Shown here one piece after another: positions 24,006-30,357 of a DNA stretch of 30,422 nt. Position 1 is the first letter of the stretch, and each line of letters opens with the position of its first letter. The stretch spans positions 1 to 30,422 of IMG/VR virus record IMGVR_UViG_3300046028_002293. One strand, written 5' to 3'. The notes beneath the pieces were generated by a model that was given only the letters and a program-made list of their open reading frames with translations, made no database searches and was not told the DNA's origin. The position numbers and the translations under genes are program-made. This stretch comes from a virus.

Positions 24006-24572
24006 TTAAAATTTAAAATTGTTTATTGGAATTCCATGTGCTAAAACTTTTCTTTCCCAAAATCCGATATTTTTCCGAATTGTTGCTTTTTCCGTTTTAA
24101 ATGTTTTCGGACATGCTCGGATGATCATTCCTGTATCACATCCCATGGCCAGGCAATACCCGGTTAATTGTTCCGCATACCCGAAAAAATCAATTGATCT
24201 GTTTAATGGGATTTCCGAAATTTTAAGATCAATAACTAATGATCCCATCCGAACCAAATCAACCCGGCCCCGATATGGCATTACATATCCATCATGTTCA
24301 AAATCACATGTTACGGATAATTCGGCATCCAGGAATGGCAACATGGGCCCCAAATCTTTAATCAATACATTTGCAATTGGATAAATAACATCCCGGTTTT
24401 CATGGTTGTATTTACTTGGTTCCAACATAAATTGATGTACTGATGTGCCCAATTTCATTTTTTCGGTTGGTGTATAATTACCTTTTTTAAATGATGAATA
24501 TGAATACCCAGGTAATTGCAAATAACTATCAAATGAAAAATCTTTGTAAATATCTACGTTTGTTACTTGCAT
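24006..24572 (-). CDS. RecB-like PD-(D/E)xK exonuclease
   Basis: 188 residues. Nuclease signatures in order: LGTSVHQFML (His46), MPYRGRVDLVRMG (Asp105), LVIDLKISE (Asp115 and Lys117) and the C-terminal FFGYAEQLTGYCLAMGCD helix that carries the QxxxY pattern. This is the exonuclease partner expected for RecT (exonuclease VIII/lambda Exo role): resecting double-strand ends. The start overlaps the upstream gene by 10 bases. Co-occurrence with RecT, two genes upstream, supports it. Confidence 0.75.
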   Translation of the reverse strand: MQVTNVDIYKDFSFDSYLQLPGYSYSSFKKGNYTPTEKMKLGTSVHQFMLEPSKYNHENRDVIYPIANVLIKDLGPMLPFLDAELSVTCDFEHDGYVMPYRGRVDLVRMGSLVIDLKISEIPLNRSIDFFGYAEQLTGYCLAMGCDTGMIIRACPKTFKTEKATIRKNIGFWERKVLAHGIPINNFKF

Positions 24573-25603
24573 ATTTCCTCAATTTTAAATGATGGTATTT
24601 GTTCCCCGGTTTCCTGGATATGCTTTGCCAATGCTGTTGACATTTGCCCCAATGTTAATTTATCCCATGATTTTACTTTGATGTACTTTGAAATAAATTG
24701 ATAATTTTTCATGAAATGGGTGATGATATTCAATGCCCATGTTTCGGTGTTGTCATTTACAATCCGGATTTCATTTTTGAATTTAGGCATTTCCAATTTA
24801 ACGGAATTTGCATCATCAATCAATTCATTTGATAATTTTTCAAAGGTTTGTTGTTCCAATCGTGATTTATCAATTTCAATCTGCTTTTGTTGGTTTGCCA
24901 AAATTGCCATTTCTGCATTCTGCAAATCCAATTGATATGTTTTAAAAACATCATTGATTGAATAAATAGCATTTTCCAAATCCTGTGTTCCATCGTATTT
25001 TTCAAAATCCATAAAAATTTCATGTGCTTGTTGTTCCGTTACTGCATTCAATGGAAATCTTTGAAAATCATCCAATTTGAATGAACTTATTAAACTTGCT
25101 GCATGCAATTTTATGGATTCAAGCATTTCAATTGGTTCCTTATTCAACAAAAATTCACGATACATTACATTAATTCCCTTCCTAAGATCATCAATGTATT
25201 TGTTTTTGATCCTGGCCAATTCATTTTTGATGTGTGTTTTAAATGCTGCCACCTCATTCAAATAAATTTGCTCGGCTTGAATCCGCATTGCTTCCGCCTT
25301 CCTGGATTCCAATTCAATTACAATCCCGGCATCAATATTTTTCTGCATCCGCTTTTCGTAATCCATTATTGGGTTGATCAACTTATCATCAATTAACCTG
25401 GTGAATTCTAAACGGATTCCCTTTGCCTGTTTGAATACTGATTTTGCTTCGTTGATTGCATGTTCAATTTTCGCATGATCCCTTGATTGTAAATCTGCTA
25501 ATATGCCCTGTATTGATATTTCGGCATTGTTTAGGTCTTTCACCAATGTTTCTTTAATTCCGGCTAACTTAACCCATCCGCTTTGCTGTGGTGTTAATTC
25601 CAT
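24563..25603 (-). CDS. Coiled-coil protein between RecT and the exonuclease
   Basis: 346 residues, nearly all helical. Residues about 10-130 (NAEISIQGILADLQSRDHAK, EHAINEAKSVFKQAKGIRLE, RMQKNIDAGIVIELESRKAE) and 225-265 (AILANQQKQIEIDKSRLEQQ) form coiled coils. The C-terminal domain (WALNIITHFMKNYQFISKYI, KVKSWDKLTLGQMSTALAKH) resembles DUF1351-type phage proteins found beside recombinases. Likely a recombination-module accessory or host nuclease inhibitor; no enzyme motif seen. Confidence 0.6.
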   Translation of the reverse strand: MELTPQQSGWVKLAGIKETLVKDLNNAEISIQGILADLQSRDHAKIEHAINEAKSVFKQAKGIRLEFTRLIDDKLINPIMDYEKRMQKNIDAGIVIELESRKAEAMRIQAEQIYLNEVAAFKTHIKNELARIKNKYIDDLRKGINVMYREFLLNKEPIEMLESIKLHAASLISSFKLDDFQRFPLNAVTEQQAHEIFMDFEKYDGTQDLENAIYSINDVFKTYQLDLQNAEMAILANQQKQIEIDKSRLEQQTFEKLSNELIDDANSVKLEMPKFKNEIRIVNDNTETWALNIITHFMKNYQFISKYIKVKSWDKLTLGQMSTALAKHIQETGEQIPSFKIEEICK

Positions 25604-25605
25604 GG

Positions 25606-25992
25606 TTAAACGTTTTTGAATTTGAATGATAAAATGTGGCCATTTTTGTTGTCGCTTCGTTTTATCTCAATTAATCCCCTATCCTGTAAAAATGATAAAA
25701 CGGATCCAAAATTTGTAACACGATATTCATAAATCGTATCAATAACAAATTTATCATGTCTATCAATTTCAATTGGATCAACTCCAAAATGATCACGAAT
25801 TTTCATTACTGCATCCCTGGTGCGGAATCCCATCCCTTTGAAGTAATCTGTTGGCTGTGGTTTAGGTTGAATTGGATATGCTGTTAATTCCTTTAAAACT
25901 TTTAATTCTTCCCAGGCTAATTTTAAATTCCTGGAAACTTCCAATATAGATTTTTCAATCTTTTCTATTGATGTTAAAAATTCTGTTGTCAT
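25606..25992 (-). CDS. Unknown protein downstream of RecT
   Basis: 128 residues. N-terminal coiled coil (IEKIEKSILEVSRNLKLAWE), a Pro-rich spacer (YPIQPKPQPTDYFKGMG), then a winged-helix-like C-terminal part (TNFGSVLSFLQDRGLIEIKR followed by HILSFKF). Start overlaps the recT stop by 4 bases (ATGA), so it is made with RecT. A DNA-binding accessory is plausible; family not recognised. Confidence 0.5.
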   Translation of the reverse strand: MTTEFLTSIEKIEKSILEVSRNLKLAWEELKVLKELTAYPIQPKPQPTDYFKGMGFRTRDAVMKIRDHFGVDPIEIDRHDKFVIDTIYEYRVTNFGSVLSFLQDRGLIEIKRSDNKNGHILSFKFKNV

Positions 25993-26696
25993 AAAATGAT
26001 GTTGTTGTTGTTATTATTATTTGCATTTTCGATCATGTCCAATTGATCCTGTGATAATTCGCAATTGGTAATTGCCCATTCGTACAATGGCATATTTGAA
26101 TTTGAAACATTGGCCCCGGATGCAATACCATCAACCATTTTTTGAAATTGATCGTGTGTTAACTTCCGCTTTGTTGGCTTTGCCGGTTCAATGATTTCCG
26201 CTGTTGTATCTTCGGTGATATGCCCCATTTCTTCGGGAACATAAACAGATTGAGAAAAAACATCCGGTGTATAAAATTTCACTCCGTTACTTAATGCCCT
26301 GGCAAATAACATGTTTTTAGGAAAACGATCAATGTTTTTTGTTCCGGCTTTTTTTGCATCATCAATTGAAAATGTGCTGATTCCCAATGATTCTTTGTTC
26401 GGCAACAATTGGAAAAATTCGATTGAACAAACAACATCATTCATTTCAATAACATGATAATCATATTTCCCGGATGATTTAACACGATTTGCCATTAAAC
26501 CACTTCCGATTGTTGGTTTCCCCTGGATGATGTGGATTCCACCCATTGCGGCAAATGGTGAAATTCCCATTTCTGCCCCGGCCCAAATTTTAACGGCTGC
26601 CTGTTGCATGCTTTTAATGTCTGCAAACATTCCTGATTTGTAGAATGTTTCCGCAATTGTCATTACATCGTTTGTTGCAATTAATTCATTTTTCAT
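25989..26696 (-). CDS. recT: RecT-family single-strand annealing recombinase
   Basis: 235 residues. The conserved block AAVKIWAGAEMGISPFAAMG followed by GIHIIQGKPTIGSGLMANRV and KSSGKYDY is diagnostic of RecT-type phage annealing proteins; RFPKNMLFARALSNGVKFYT marks the core's end. The C-terminus has a Lys-rich stretch (AKPTKRKLTHDQF), a helix and an Asn run encoded by a trinucleotide repeat. It pairs single strands left by the exonuclease encoded two genes downstream. Near the start of the leftward early transcript, after the small regulator. Confidence 0.85.
   Translation of the reverse strand: MKNELIATNDVMTIAETFYKSGMFADIKSMQQAAVKIWAGAEMGISPFAAMGGIHIIQGKPTIGSGLMANRVKSSGKYDYHVIEMNDVVCSIEFFQLLPNKESLGISTFSIDDAKKAGTKNIDRFPKNMLFARALSNGVKFYTPDVFSQSVYVPEEMGHITEDTTAEIIEPAKPTKRKLTHDQFQKMVDGIASGANVSNSNMPLYEWAITNCELSQDQLDMIENANNNNNNNIIL
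26001..26023 (-). repeat. Trinucleotide repeat at the 3' end of recT
   Basis: GTT units followed by ATT units on the plus strand code for the run of Asn before the IIL terminus of RecT. A short simple repeat like this can slip and change the length of the tail without frameshift. Confidence 0.7.
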
Positions 26697-26714
26697 GTTG
26701 AAATAATTTTTTGT

Positions 26715-26873
26715 TTAAATTAATGGTAAAATACATTCACGAACGGCTTTTGAAACGGATCCCCATTTTTTTATAATGGCTTCCTTTTCTTCCTTTTTAA
26801 GATAAAGTGAAACCAATTTCACTTTTTCGGCTTCCGGAAGTTCTTTTCTTCCTGGCTTTTGTCTGATGATCAT
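26715..26873 (-). CDS. Small ribbon-helix-helix-like regulator
   Basis: 52 residues when started at MIIRQKPGRKELPEAE. An ATG at 26915 in the same frame would put the TATATTTG promoter element inside the coding region, so the internal start is preferred; it leaves about 20 bases of leader. KVKLVSLYLKKEEKEAIIKK gives a strand followed by a helix, then WGSVSKAVRECILPLI a second helix, the Arc/CopG plan. The basic first 12 residues may help DNA contact. It is the first gene of the leftward early operon and could bind the inverted repeat in the divergent promoter region. RHH assignment is by pattern only. Confidence 0.55.
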   Translation of the reverse strand: MIIRQKPGRKELPEAEKVKLVSLYLKKEEKEAIIKKWGSVSKAVRECILPLI

Positions 26874-26896
26874 TTTTTTTGTTATTTGGTGAAATG

Positions 26897-26904
26897 CAAA
26901 TATA
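26897..26904 (-). promoter_or_regulatory. Leftward early promoter -7 element
   Basis: TATATTTG on the minus strand matches TAnnTTTG exactly, about 24 bases before the chosen start of the small regulator. The upstream 40 bases are nearly pure A/T. Confidence 0.65.
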
Positions 26905-26956
26905 GGAATAAACATTATAATAAAAAAAATAAAAAATATTTTAAATATTAATAAAC

Positions 26957-26980
26957 ATAATGTTATTTACATTATCTTTG
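26957..26980 (+). promoter_or_regulatory. Rightward promoter with overlapping inverted repeat
   Basis: TATCTTTG (26973-26980) fits the Bacteroidota -7 element, 19 bases before the ATG at 27000. The inverted repeat ATAATGT-TATTT-ACATTAT (26957-26975) overlaps its 5' edge and is placed like a repressor site. No good TTTG -33 box is seen. Confidence 0.6.
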
Positions 26981-26999
26981 TGAAACAAAACCAAAAAAA

Positions 27000-27155
27000 A
27001 TGAACTTACAAAATTTTACCAACGCACAAAAAATCATTTTCAATTACGATGTTAAATTTCACATGGCTAATGGAATGAGTAAACCGGATGCAGAAAAAAA
27101 AGCATTTGACAAATTGAATAGGTTAAAAAACAATAAATCAATTATCAAATATTAA
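27000..27155 (+). CDS. Small basic protein, first gene of the rightward cluster
   Basis: 51 residues beginning MNLQNFTNAQKIIFNYDVKF. Helical and Lys/Asn-rich, with ANGMSKPDAEKKAFDKLNRL in the middle. Follows the rightward promoter after about 15 bases, without a Shine-Dalgarno site, and is closed by a terminator hairpin right after its stop. No family recognised. Small early proteins in this position often target the host, which is inference. Confidence 0.65.
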   Translation: MNLQNFTNAQKIIFNYDVKFHMANGMSKPDAEKKAFDKLNRLKNNKSIIKY

Positions 27156-27162
27156 TCACCCA

Positions 27163-27193
27163 GGCCGGTTCATCCCGGCCATAATTTTTTTTT
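27163..27193 (+). terminator. Rho-independent terminator directly before the next start codon
   Basis: Arms GGCCGG / CCGGCC around TTCATC, then ATAA and nine T. The T run touches the ATG of the next gene at 27194, so downstream expression must rely on read-through or another promoter. Confidence 0.75.
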
Positions 27194-27313
27194 ATGATCA
27201 CAATTTTTGAATTTTTAGTTATCTCCGTATTTAGTATATTTATTTATGCAATCGGATTCGCAATCAACAAAACTTTTTTCGATAAACCAAAAACAAACAA
27301 AAATGACAAATGA
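27194..27313 (+). CDS. Small membrane protein
   Basis: 39 residues: MITIFEFLVISVFSIFIYAI is one transmembrane helix, followed by a basic tail (NKTFFDKPKTNKNDK). N-out/C-in topology is expected by the positive-inside rule. Overlaps the next gene by 11 bases. Function unknown. Confidence 0.6.
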   Translation: MITIFEFLVISVFSIFIYAIGFAINKTFFDKPKTNKNDK

Positions 27314-27638
27314 AAAATGGATGGATATTCCATCAAAAAAACGGCATTTTATTTTAGGATCAATTGTGGATGGTATGGTTTACCATCCTGAATGTGTTGA
27401 TGATATTTTGAATCTCCTTTTTACCTGGGAAAAAAAAGGATTGTTAAAATCCATCATTTTGCCGGATGAACATATTTATTTCCAGGATGAAACAATTGTT
27501 GATTCGTATGATCAGGAACCGGATTCAATGTGTTCATTTTGTAATGGCACCGGCGAAGGTTCCAACCCGGATTTAATTTGTGCATTTTGTTCCGGATCAG
27601 GTGCAATCATCCGCATAAATGATGAATATGAAGATTAG
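27303..27638 (+). CDS. Protein with DnaJ-type zinc-finger knuckles
   Basis: 111 residues from MTNEKWMDIPSKKRHFILGS, whose ATG overlaps the end of the previous gene; an ATG 57 bases upstream would overlap it much more. The C-terminal third has two CxxCxGxG motifs, CSFCNGTGEG (Cys77, Cys80) and CAFCSGSGAI (Cys93, Cys96), the pair that makes a DnaJ/anti-TRAP-type zinc site. The N-terminal 70 residues (GSIVDGMVYHPECVDDILNL, LLFTWEKKGLLKSIILPDEH) are a helical unknown domain. Could bind protein or RNA; function unknown. Confidence 0.65.
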   Translation: MTNEKWMDIPSKKRHFILGSIVDGMVYHPECVDDILNLLFTWEKKGLLKSIILPDEHIYFQDETIVDSYDQEPDSMCSFCNGTGEGSNPDLICAFCSGSGAIIRINDEYED

Positions 27639-27714
27639 AATTTTGATTGCTTCAATTTTAATGGGTTGCTGTATATGGTATTTAATATTTAAATTTTTTA
27701 CATTATTTTTATGA
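27628..27714 (+). CDS. Membrane micro-protein (28 residues)
   Basis: Single hydrophobic helix: KIRILIASILMGCCIWYLIF then KFFTLFL. Starts within the last codons of the zinc-knuckle gene and ends in an ATGA overlap with the next gene. The tight overlaps on both sides support it as a real gene, but it is too short for recognition. Confidence 0.45.
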   Translation: MKIRILIASILMGCCIWYLIFKFFTLFL

Positions 27715-27842
27715 ACAGATTTAAAAACGATCTCCAACTATTAATTGAAATATTTTTTTTCATCACCATATCAATTCCGGTTTGGATTGCATTCACCATT
27801 GCAAACGAAATTTATTGGTTTACAAAACGATTGAAAAAATGA
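27711..27842 (+). CDS. Small membrane protein (43 residues)
   Basis: MNRFKNDLQLLIEIFFFITI followed by SIPVWIAFTIANEIYWF: one long transmembrane segment of about residues 9-34, with basic ends (TKRLKK). ATGA overlaps at both ends keep it within the same operon. Function unknown. Confidence 0.55.
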   Translation: MNRFKNDLQLLIEIFFFITISIPVWIAFTIANEIYWFTKRLKK

Positions 27843-28048
27843 AAATAACACATAACATTGCTGAATACATCCAGGCAAAAAATCAACGATCAATGGTGCC
27901 CTGGAAAATGTGGGATGGTAAATTATATTTCAATCCTGGGTTCGGCCTGTGGCAACATGAACGATTGTTTGATAAATTTTATCCGCCGGTTGATTATGTC
28001 AAATTCAACGATAAAGGTTCAAATATTGATAAAACAAAAGTAATATGA
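27839..28048 (+). CDS. Trp-rich small protein
   Basis: 69 residues from MKITHNIAEYIQAKNQRSMV; the earlier ATG at 27782 would lie inside the previous gene, while this one makes an ATGA overlap. The middle VPWKMWDGKLYFNPGFGLWQ is rich in Trp, Gly and aromatic residues, followed by KFYPPVDYVKF. Unknown family; looks like a compact early protein. Confidence 0.55.
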   Translation: MKITHNIAEYIQAKNQRSMVPWKMWDGKLYFNPGFGLWQHERLFDKFYPPVDYVKFNDKGSNIDKTKVI

Positions 28049-28218
28049 TTCAATCCAAAGTATGCAATACATGCAACATCCGCAAATCATTGGATCAATT
28101 TAAATCAAATGTTTTGATGCATGATCTCCGGGAAAATAAATGTAAACAATGTAAAAATGAGTATGAAAAGGAAAGGTATAAAATCAGGAAAAAAAATCGT
28201 GAAATTTCACATTTTTAA
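28045..28218 (+). CDS. Zinc-ribbon protein (57 residues), last gene of the rightward cluster
   Basis: MIQSKVCNTCNIRKSLDQFK and later NKCKQCKNEYEKERYK give two CxxC pairs (Cys7/Cys10 and Cys33/Cys36), then a very basic tail (KIRKKNREISHF). This CxxC...F....CxxC...Y plan with a following charged helix is common in phage zinc fingers related to HNH-associated or recombination-endonuclease (gp49-like) N-termini. The stop overlaps the endolysin stop by 4 bases tail to tail. Confidence 0.65.
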   Translation: MIQSKVCNTCNIRKSLDQFKSNVLMHDLRENKCKQCKNEYEKERYKIRKKNREISHF

Positions 28219-28700
28219 ATCTTGATGAATCCATGATCATCAACTTTTCCGGCCTGGTGTAATGCCAGGCATTTTTTTATATTCAATCCCATCAACTTTT
28301 GGAAATGCGGATTATCTGTGAATTTCCAATCACCCCCCCATTCCCAACCATAGAATTTAAATATTTTTACAACTTCCATCCAATCCGGAATCCCATCCTT
28401 ATCATAATCATTTTTGATGTTCCAAATTGCCTTCCCCTCATGGATCAATACAATATCAACCGCCAACCCGAAATTGTGTGCTGATTGCCCCGATTTGCTT
28501 TTGGTAACGATTGGGCCTGGCTTTGTTCTGCCCTGGGCATAAATTGCATCCTGTTCCGCAAATGTTCGCAAAGTATATGAAAACCGGCAAAATGATTTAC
28601 TTGTTAATGAACTGCATATTTCATCATAAATTTCTGATAATTCATCCCTTAAAACCGGATGAATCAATTTTATTCTGTCCAATGTTATTTGATCTTTCAT
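28215..28700 (-). CDS. Peptidase M15 endolysin
   Basis: 161 residues from the ATG that overlaps the upstream stop as ATGA (another ATG 6 bases earlier is less well placed). Zinc peptidase signatures: GQSAHNFGLAVD (S-x-H-x-x-G-x-A-x-D; ligands His75 and Asp82), WEWGGDWKFTDNPHFQ (His132). It cuts peptide cross-links of the cell wall, D-Ala type, as in VanY/L-alanyl-D-glutamate peptidase endolysins. A calcium-site-like NDYDKDGIPDW loop lies at about 98-107. No signal peptide, so release needs the holin genes upstream. Last gene of the lysis cassette. Confidence 0.85.
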   Translation of the reverse strand: MKDQITLDRIKLIHPVLRDELSEIYDEICSSLTSKSFCRFSYTLRTFAEQDAIYAQGRTKPGPIVTKSKSGQSAHNFGLAVDIVLIHEGKAIWNIKNDYDKDGIPDWMEVVKIFKFYGWEWGGDWKFTDNPHFQKLMGLNIKKCLALHQAGKVDDHGFIKI

Positions 28701-29038
28701 GTGCAAATAATTATGATGATAATAAAAATTATATAATATGCAAAAAATCCATATTGTTTTTGATAATTGAAACTAATTCGATCAATTATGGATGTTGTTG
28801 TTTCTGAAATATAATTATACTTTAAACCCCGGAATAAATTTAATGCAACATCAAAAACAATCCGCCGCAATGCCAACAATCCCACCGGATAATGCCAGGA
28901 TATAAAAAATGTCGGTGCAATCAATGCAACATAAAACATGGCATTAATTCCATGTTTTATGCGTAATTGCTTTTTTATTTTGTCTGCATCAATTTTCGCC
29001 AACAAAATGTTTAAGATGGTGTAAATGATTAAAATCAT
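28697..29038 (-). CDS. Membrane protein in the lysis cassette
   Basis: 113 residues. Hydrophobic N-terminus (MILIIYTILNILLA), a central helix (INAMFYVALIAPTFFISWHY) and a very hydrophobic C-terminus (FFAYYIIFIIIIIICT), so 2-3 transmembrane segments. Stop overlaps the endolysin start (ATGA). Its role in lysis is by position only. Confidence 0.55.
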   Translation of the reverse strand: MILIIYTILNILLAKIDADKIKKQLRIKHGINAMFYVALIAPTFFISWHYPVGLLALRRIVFDVALNLFRGLKYNYISETTTSIIDRISFNYQKQYGFFAYYIIFIIIIIICT

Positions 29039-29340
29039 GCCTCGGAAATCGCTTCAAATGCAATTCCTAATCCAAGTATTAACATAAGTAATCCAACGGC
29101 TAAAAACACGTTATATGCACTATTTCCATTTTCATCTGTTTCCTTCCAATAACTAAAAGAAACTTTACCAACCATCAACCATGTTGCAAGGAATGCAAAC
29201 AATGGTGAAACTGCAAAAGGTAAATATTTAAATCCATTTAGGATCAAATCAACTTTCCATCTCCAAAATCCGATCTGCCCCAGGGTTCCCAATAAAAAAC
29301 CGATTGCACTAATTATTCCAAATTCCCTTAATTTTTTCAT
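29035..29340 (-). CDS. Three-helix membrane protein in the lysis cassette
   Basis: 101 residues starting MKKLREFGIISAIGFLLGTL. Transmembrane segments near 7-25, 41-58 and 79-97 (VFLAVGLLMLILGLGIAFEA). A basic start (MKKLR) puts the N-terminus inside. Overlaps the next gene by 4 bases. Could be a holin variant; not recognised. Confidence 0.55.
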   Translation of the reverse strand: MKKLREFGIISAIGFLLGTLGQIGFWRWKVDLILNGFKYLPFAVSPLFAFLATWLMVGKVSFSYWKETDENGNSAYNVFLAVGLLMLILGLGIAFEAISEA

Positions 29341-29341
29341 G

Positions 29342-29782
29342 TTACTTGAATTTATATAAAATGATAATTACAATTAATAAACAGGCAATGATTAACCAAT
29401 TTAACCTGGTTTGTGCCTGTGATTTAAAATGATTTAATTTTATTGATAACCGATCGTTTTCTTTAATCAAAATGTAATTCCTGGCATGATCAACAACAAT
29501 TGATTTGATTGTATCATGAATTAAAAATGTGTTGGTAAAATTTCGATTATTCCATTTGGTGATGTAAATGGTATCATTGATATTTAATGTATCTGTGTAA
29601 ATTTCAATCAATGAATCAATGATGTATGTTGTATCTGATTTAAAAATCAAGGTTGTATCATTGGCACAATATCCCCTTTTAATCACCTCATCTTTAACCT
29701 GGTTAAATTTTTCGGGATTATTCAAAACCTTTTTAACCGGATTACATGCAACAAAAAATAATATGATTAAATATTTATGCAT
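29342..29782 (-). CDS. Lipoprotein with C-terminal TM: unimolecular spanin candidate
   Basis: 146 residues. N-terminal lipobox FFVAC (Cys13) after a short hydrophobic signal (MHKYLIILFFVAC) marks outer-membrane lipoprotein export. The C-terminus has a transmembrane helix (LNWLIIACLLIVIIILYKFK). A lipid-anchored start and an inner-membrane end in one chain is the plan of unimolecular spanins (T1 gp11 type), which fuse the two membranes in the last step of lysis. Between them lie beta-rich repeats (DTTLIFKSDTTYIIDSL, LNINDTIYITKW). Position with endolysin and holin candidates supports this. Confidence 0.65.
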   Translation of the reverse strand: MHKYLIILFFVACNPVKKVLNNPEKFNQVKDEVIKRGYCANDTTLIFKSDTTYIIDSLIEIYTDTLNINDTIYITKWNNRNFTNTFLIHDTIKSIVVDHARNYILIKENDRLSIKLNHFKSQAQTRLNWLIIACLLIVIIILYKFK

Positions 29783-30008
29783 CTTTTTTCAATAATTCAC
29801 CATCTGAATTTGAAAATAAATTTTTGGTTATGTATGAAATCCCGGCTGTAAATCCGATCAATGCATAATTTTTAAGATCAATAATGCCTGGCATTAATCC
29901 GCTGTTTAACATAGAAACAATGGCTGATAAAAATGCCGTTAAAAATGCAATCAAAAATCCATTAATTGCATCCCTTAAATTCAATGAAAACAATCCTGAT
30001 AAATTCAT
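29775..30008 (-). CDS. Holin candidate
   Basis: 77 residues from MNLSGLFSLNLRDAINGFLI; a longer frame to 30077 would overlap the XhlA-like gene. Two transmembrane helices (about 13-34 and 47-65) joined by a short loop with MPGIIDLK, and a charged C-terminus (SDGELLKKDA): the class II holin plan. Ends 8 bases inside the spanin gene, starts two bases after the XhlA-like stop. Confidence 0.6.
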   Translation of the reverse strand: MNLSGLFSLNLRDAINGFLIAFLTAFLSAIVSMLNSGLMPGIIDLKNYALIGFTAGISYITKNLFSNSDGELLKKDA

Positions 30009-30010
30009 AT

Positions 30011-30226
30011 TTATTTGTTTATTTGTTTTTCGATGTAAAAACCGGTGATTGTTCCAACAACTCCGATGATGGCCCAAATCACCTTATAAATATGTTTTCG
30101 CCAATCTTCCAAAGATGAAACCCGGCCATTTGTTTTGGTTGTTTGAATCAATATTGCATCCAATTTATCATCAAATTTTTTGTCCATTGCTTCAATACGA
30201 TCCACAATAAATTGTAAATTATCCAT
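30011..30226 (-). CDS. XhlA-like holin accessory protein
   Basis: 71 residues. A coiled coil (VDRIEAMDKKFDDKLDAILI, SSLEDWRKHIYKV) followed by one transmembrane helix (VIWAIIGVVGTITGFYI) and a basic end. This is the haemolysin XhlA plan, a membrane protein paired with holins in many phages. Directly upstream of the holin candidate. Confidence 0.6.
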   Translation of the reverse strand: MDNLQFIVDRIEAMDKKFDDKLDAILIQTTKTNGRVSSLEDWRKHIYKVIWAIIGVVGTITGFYIEKQINK

Positions 30227-30347
30227 CTACTTTTTCTTCGTTTATTTTTTCACCAATTAGTTGATTTGTTTCTTGCAACTTCTTTTGCAAAAATTCAATC
30301 TGAGCTAAAATGTCGTAGGCTTGTGCTTTCAATTCAGTTAAAGTCAT
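30219..30347 (-). CDS. Small coiled-coil protein (42 residues)
   Basis: MTLTELKAQAYDILAQIEFL followed by QKKLQETNQLIGEKINEEKV. One coiled-coil helix of the type 'TL.ELKA.AYD..A.IE.LQ..L...N', which I recognise from short genes next to tail fibres and lysis genes in Bacteroidota phages. Overlaps the XhlA-like gene by 8 bases. Function unknown; a trimerisation or assembly factor is possible. Confidence 0.6.
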   Translation of the reverse strand: MTLTELKAQAYDILAQIEFLQKKLQETNQLIGEKINEEKVDG

Positions 30348-30357
30348 AATATTATAT

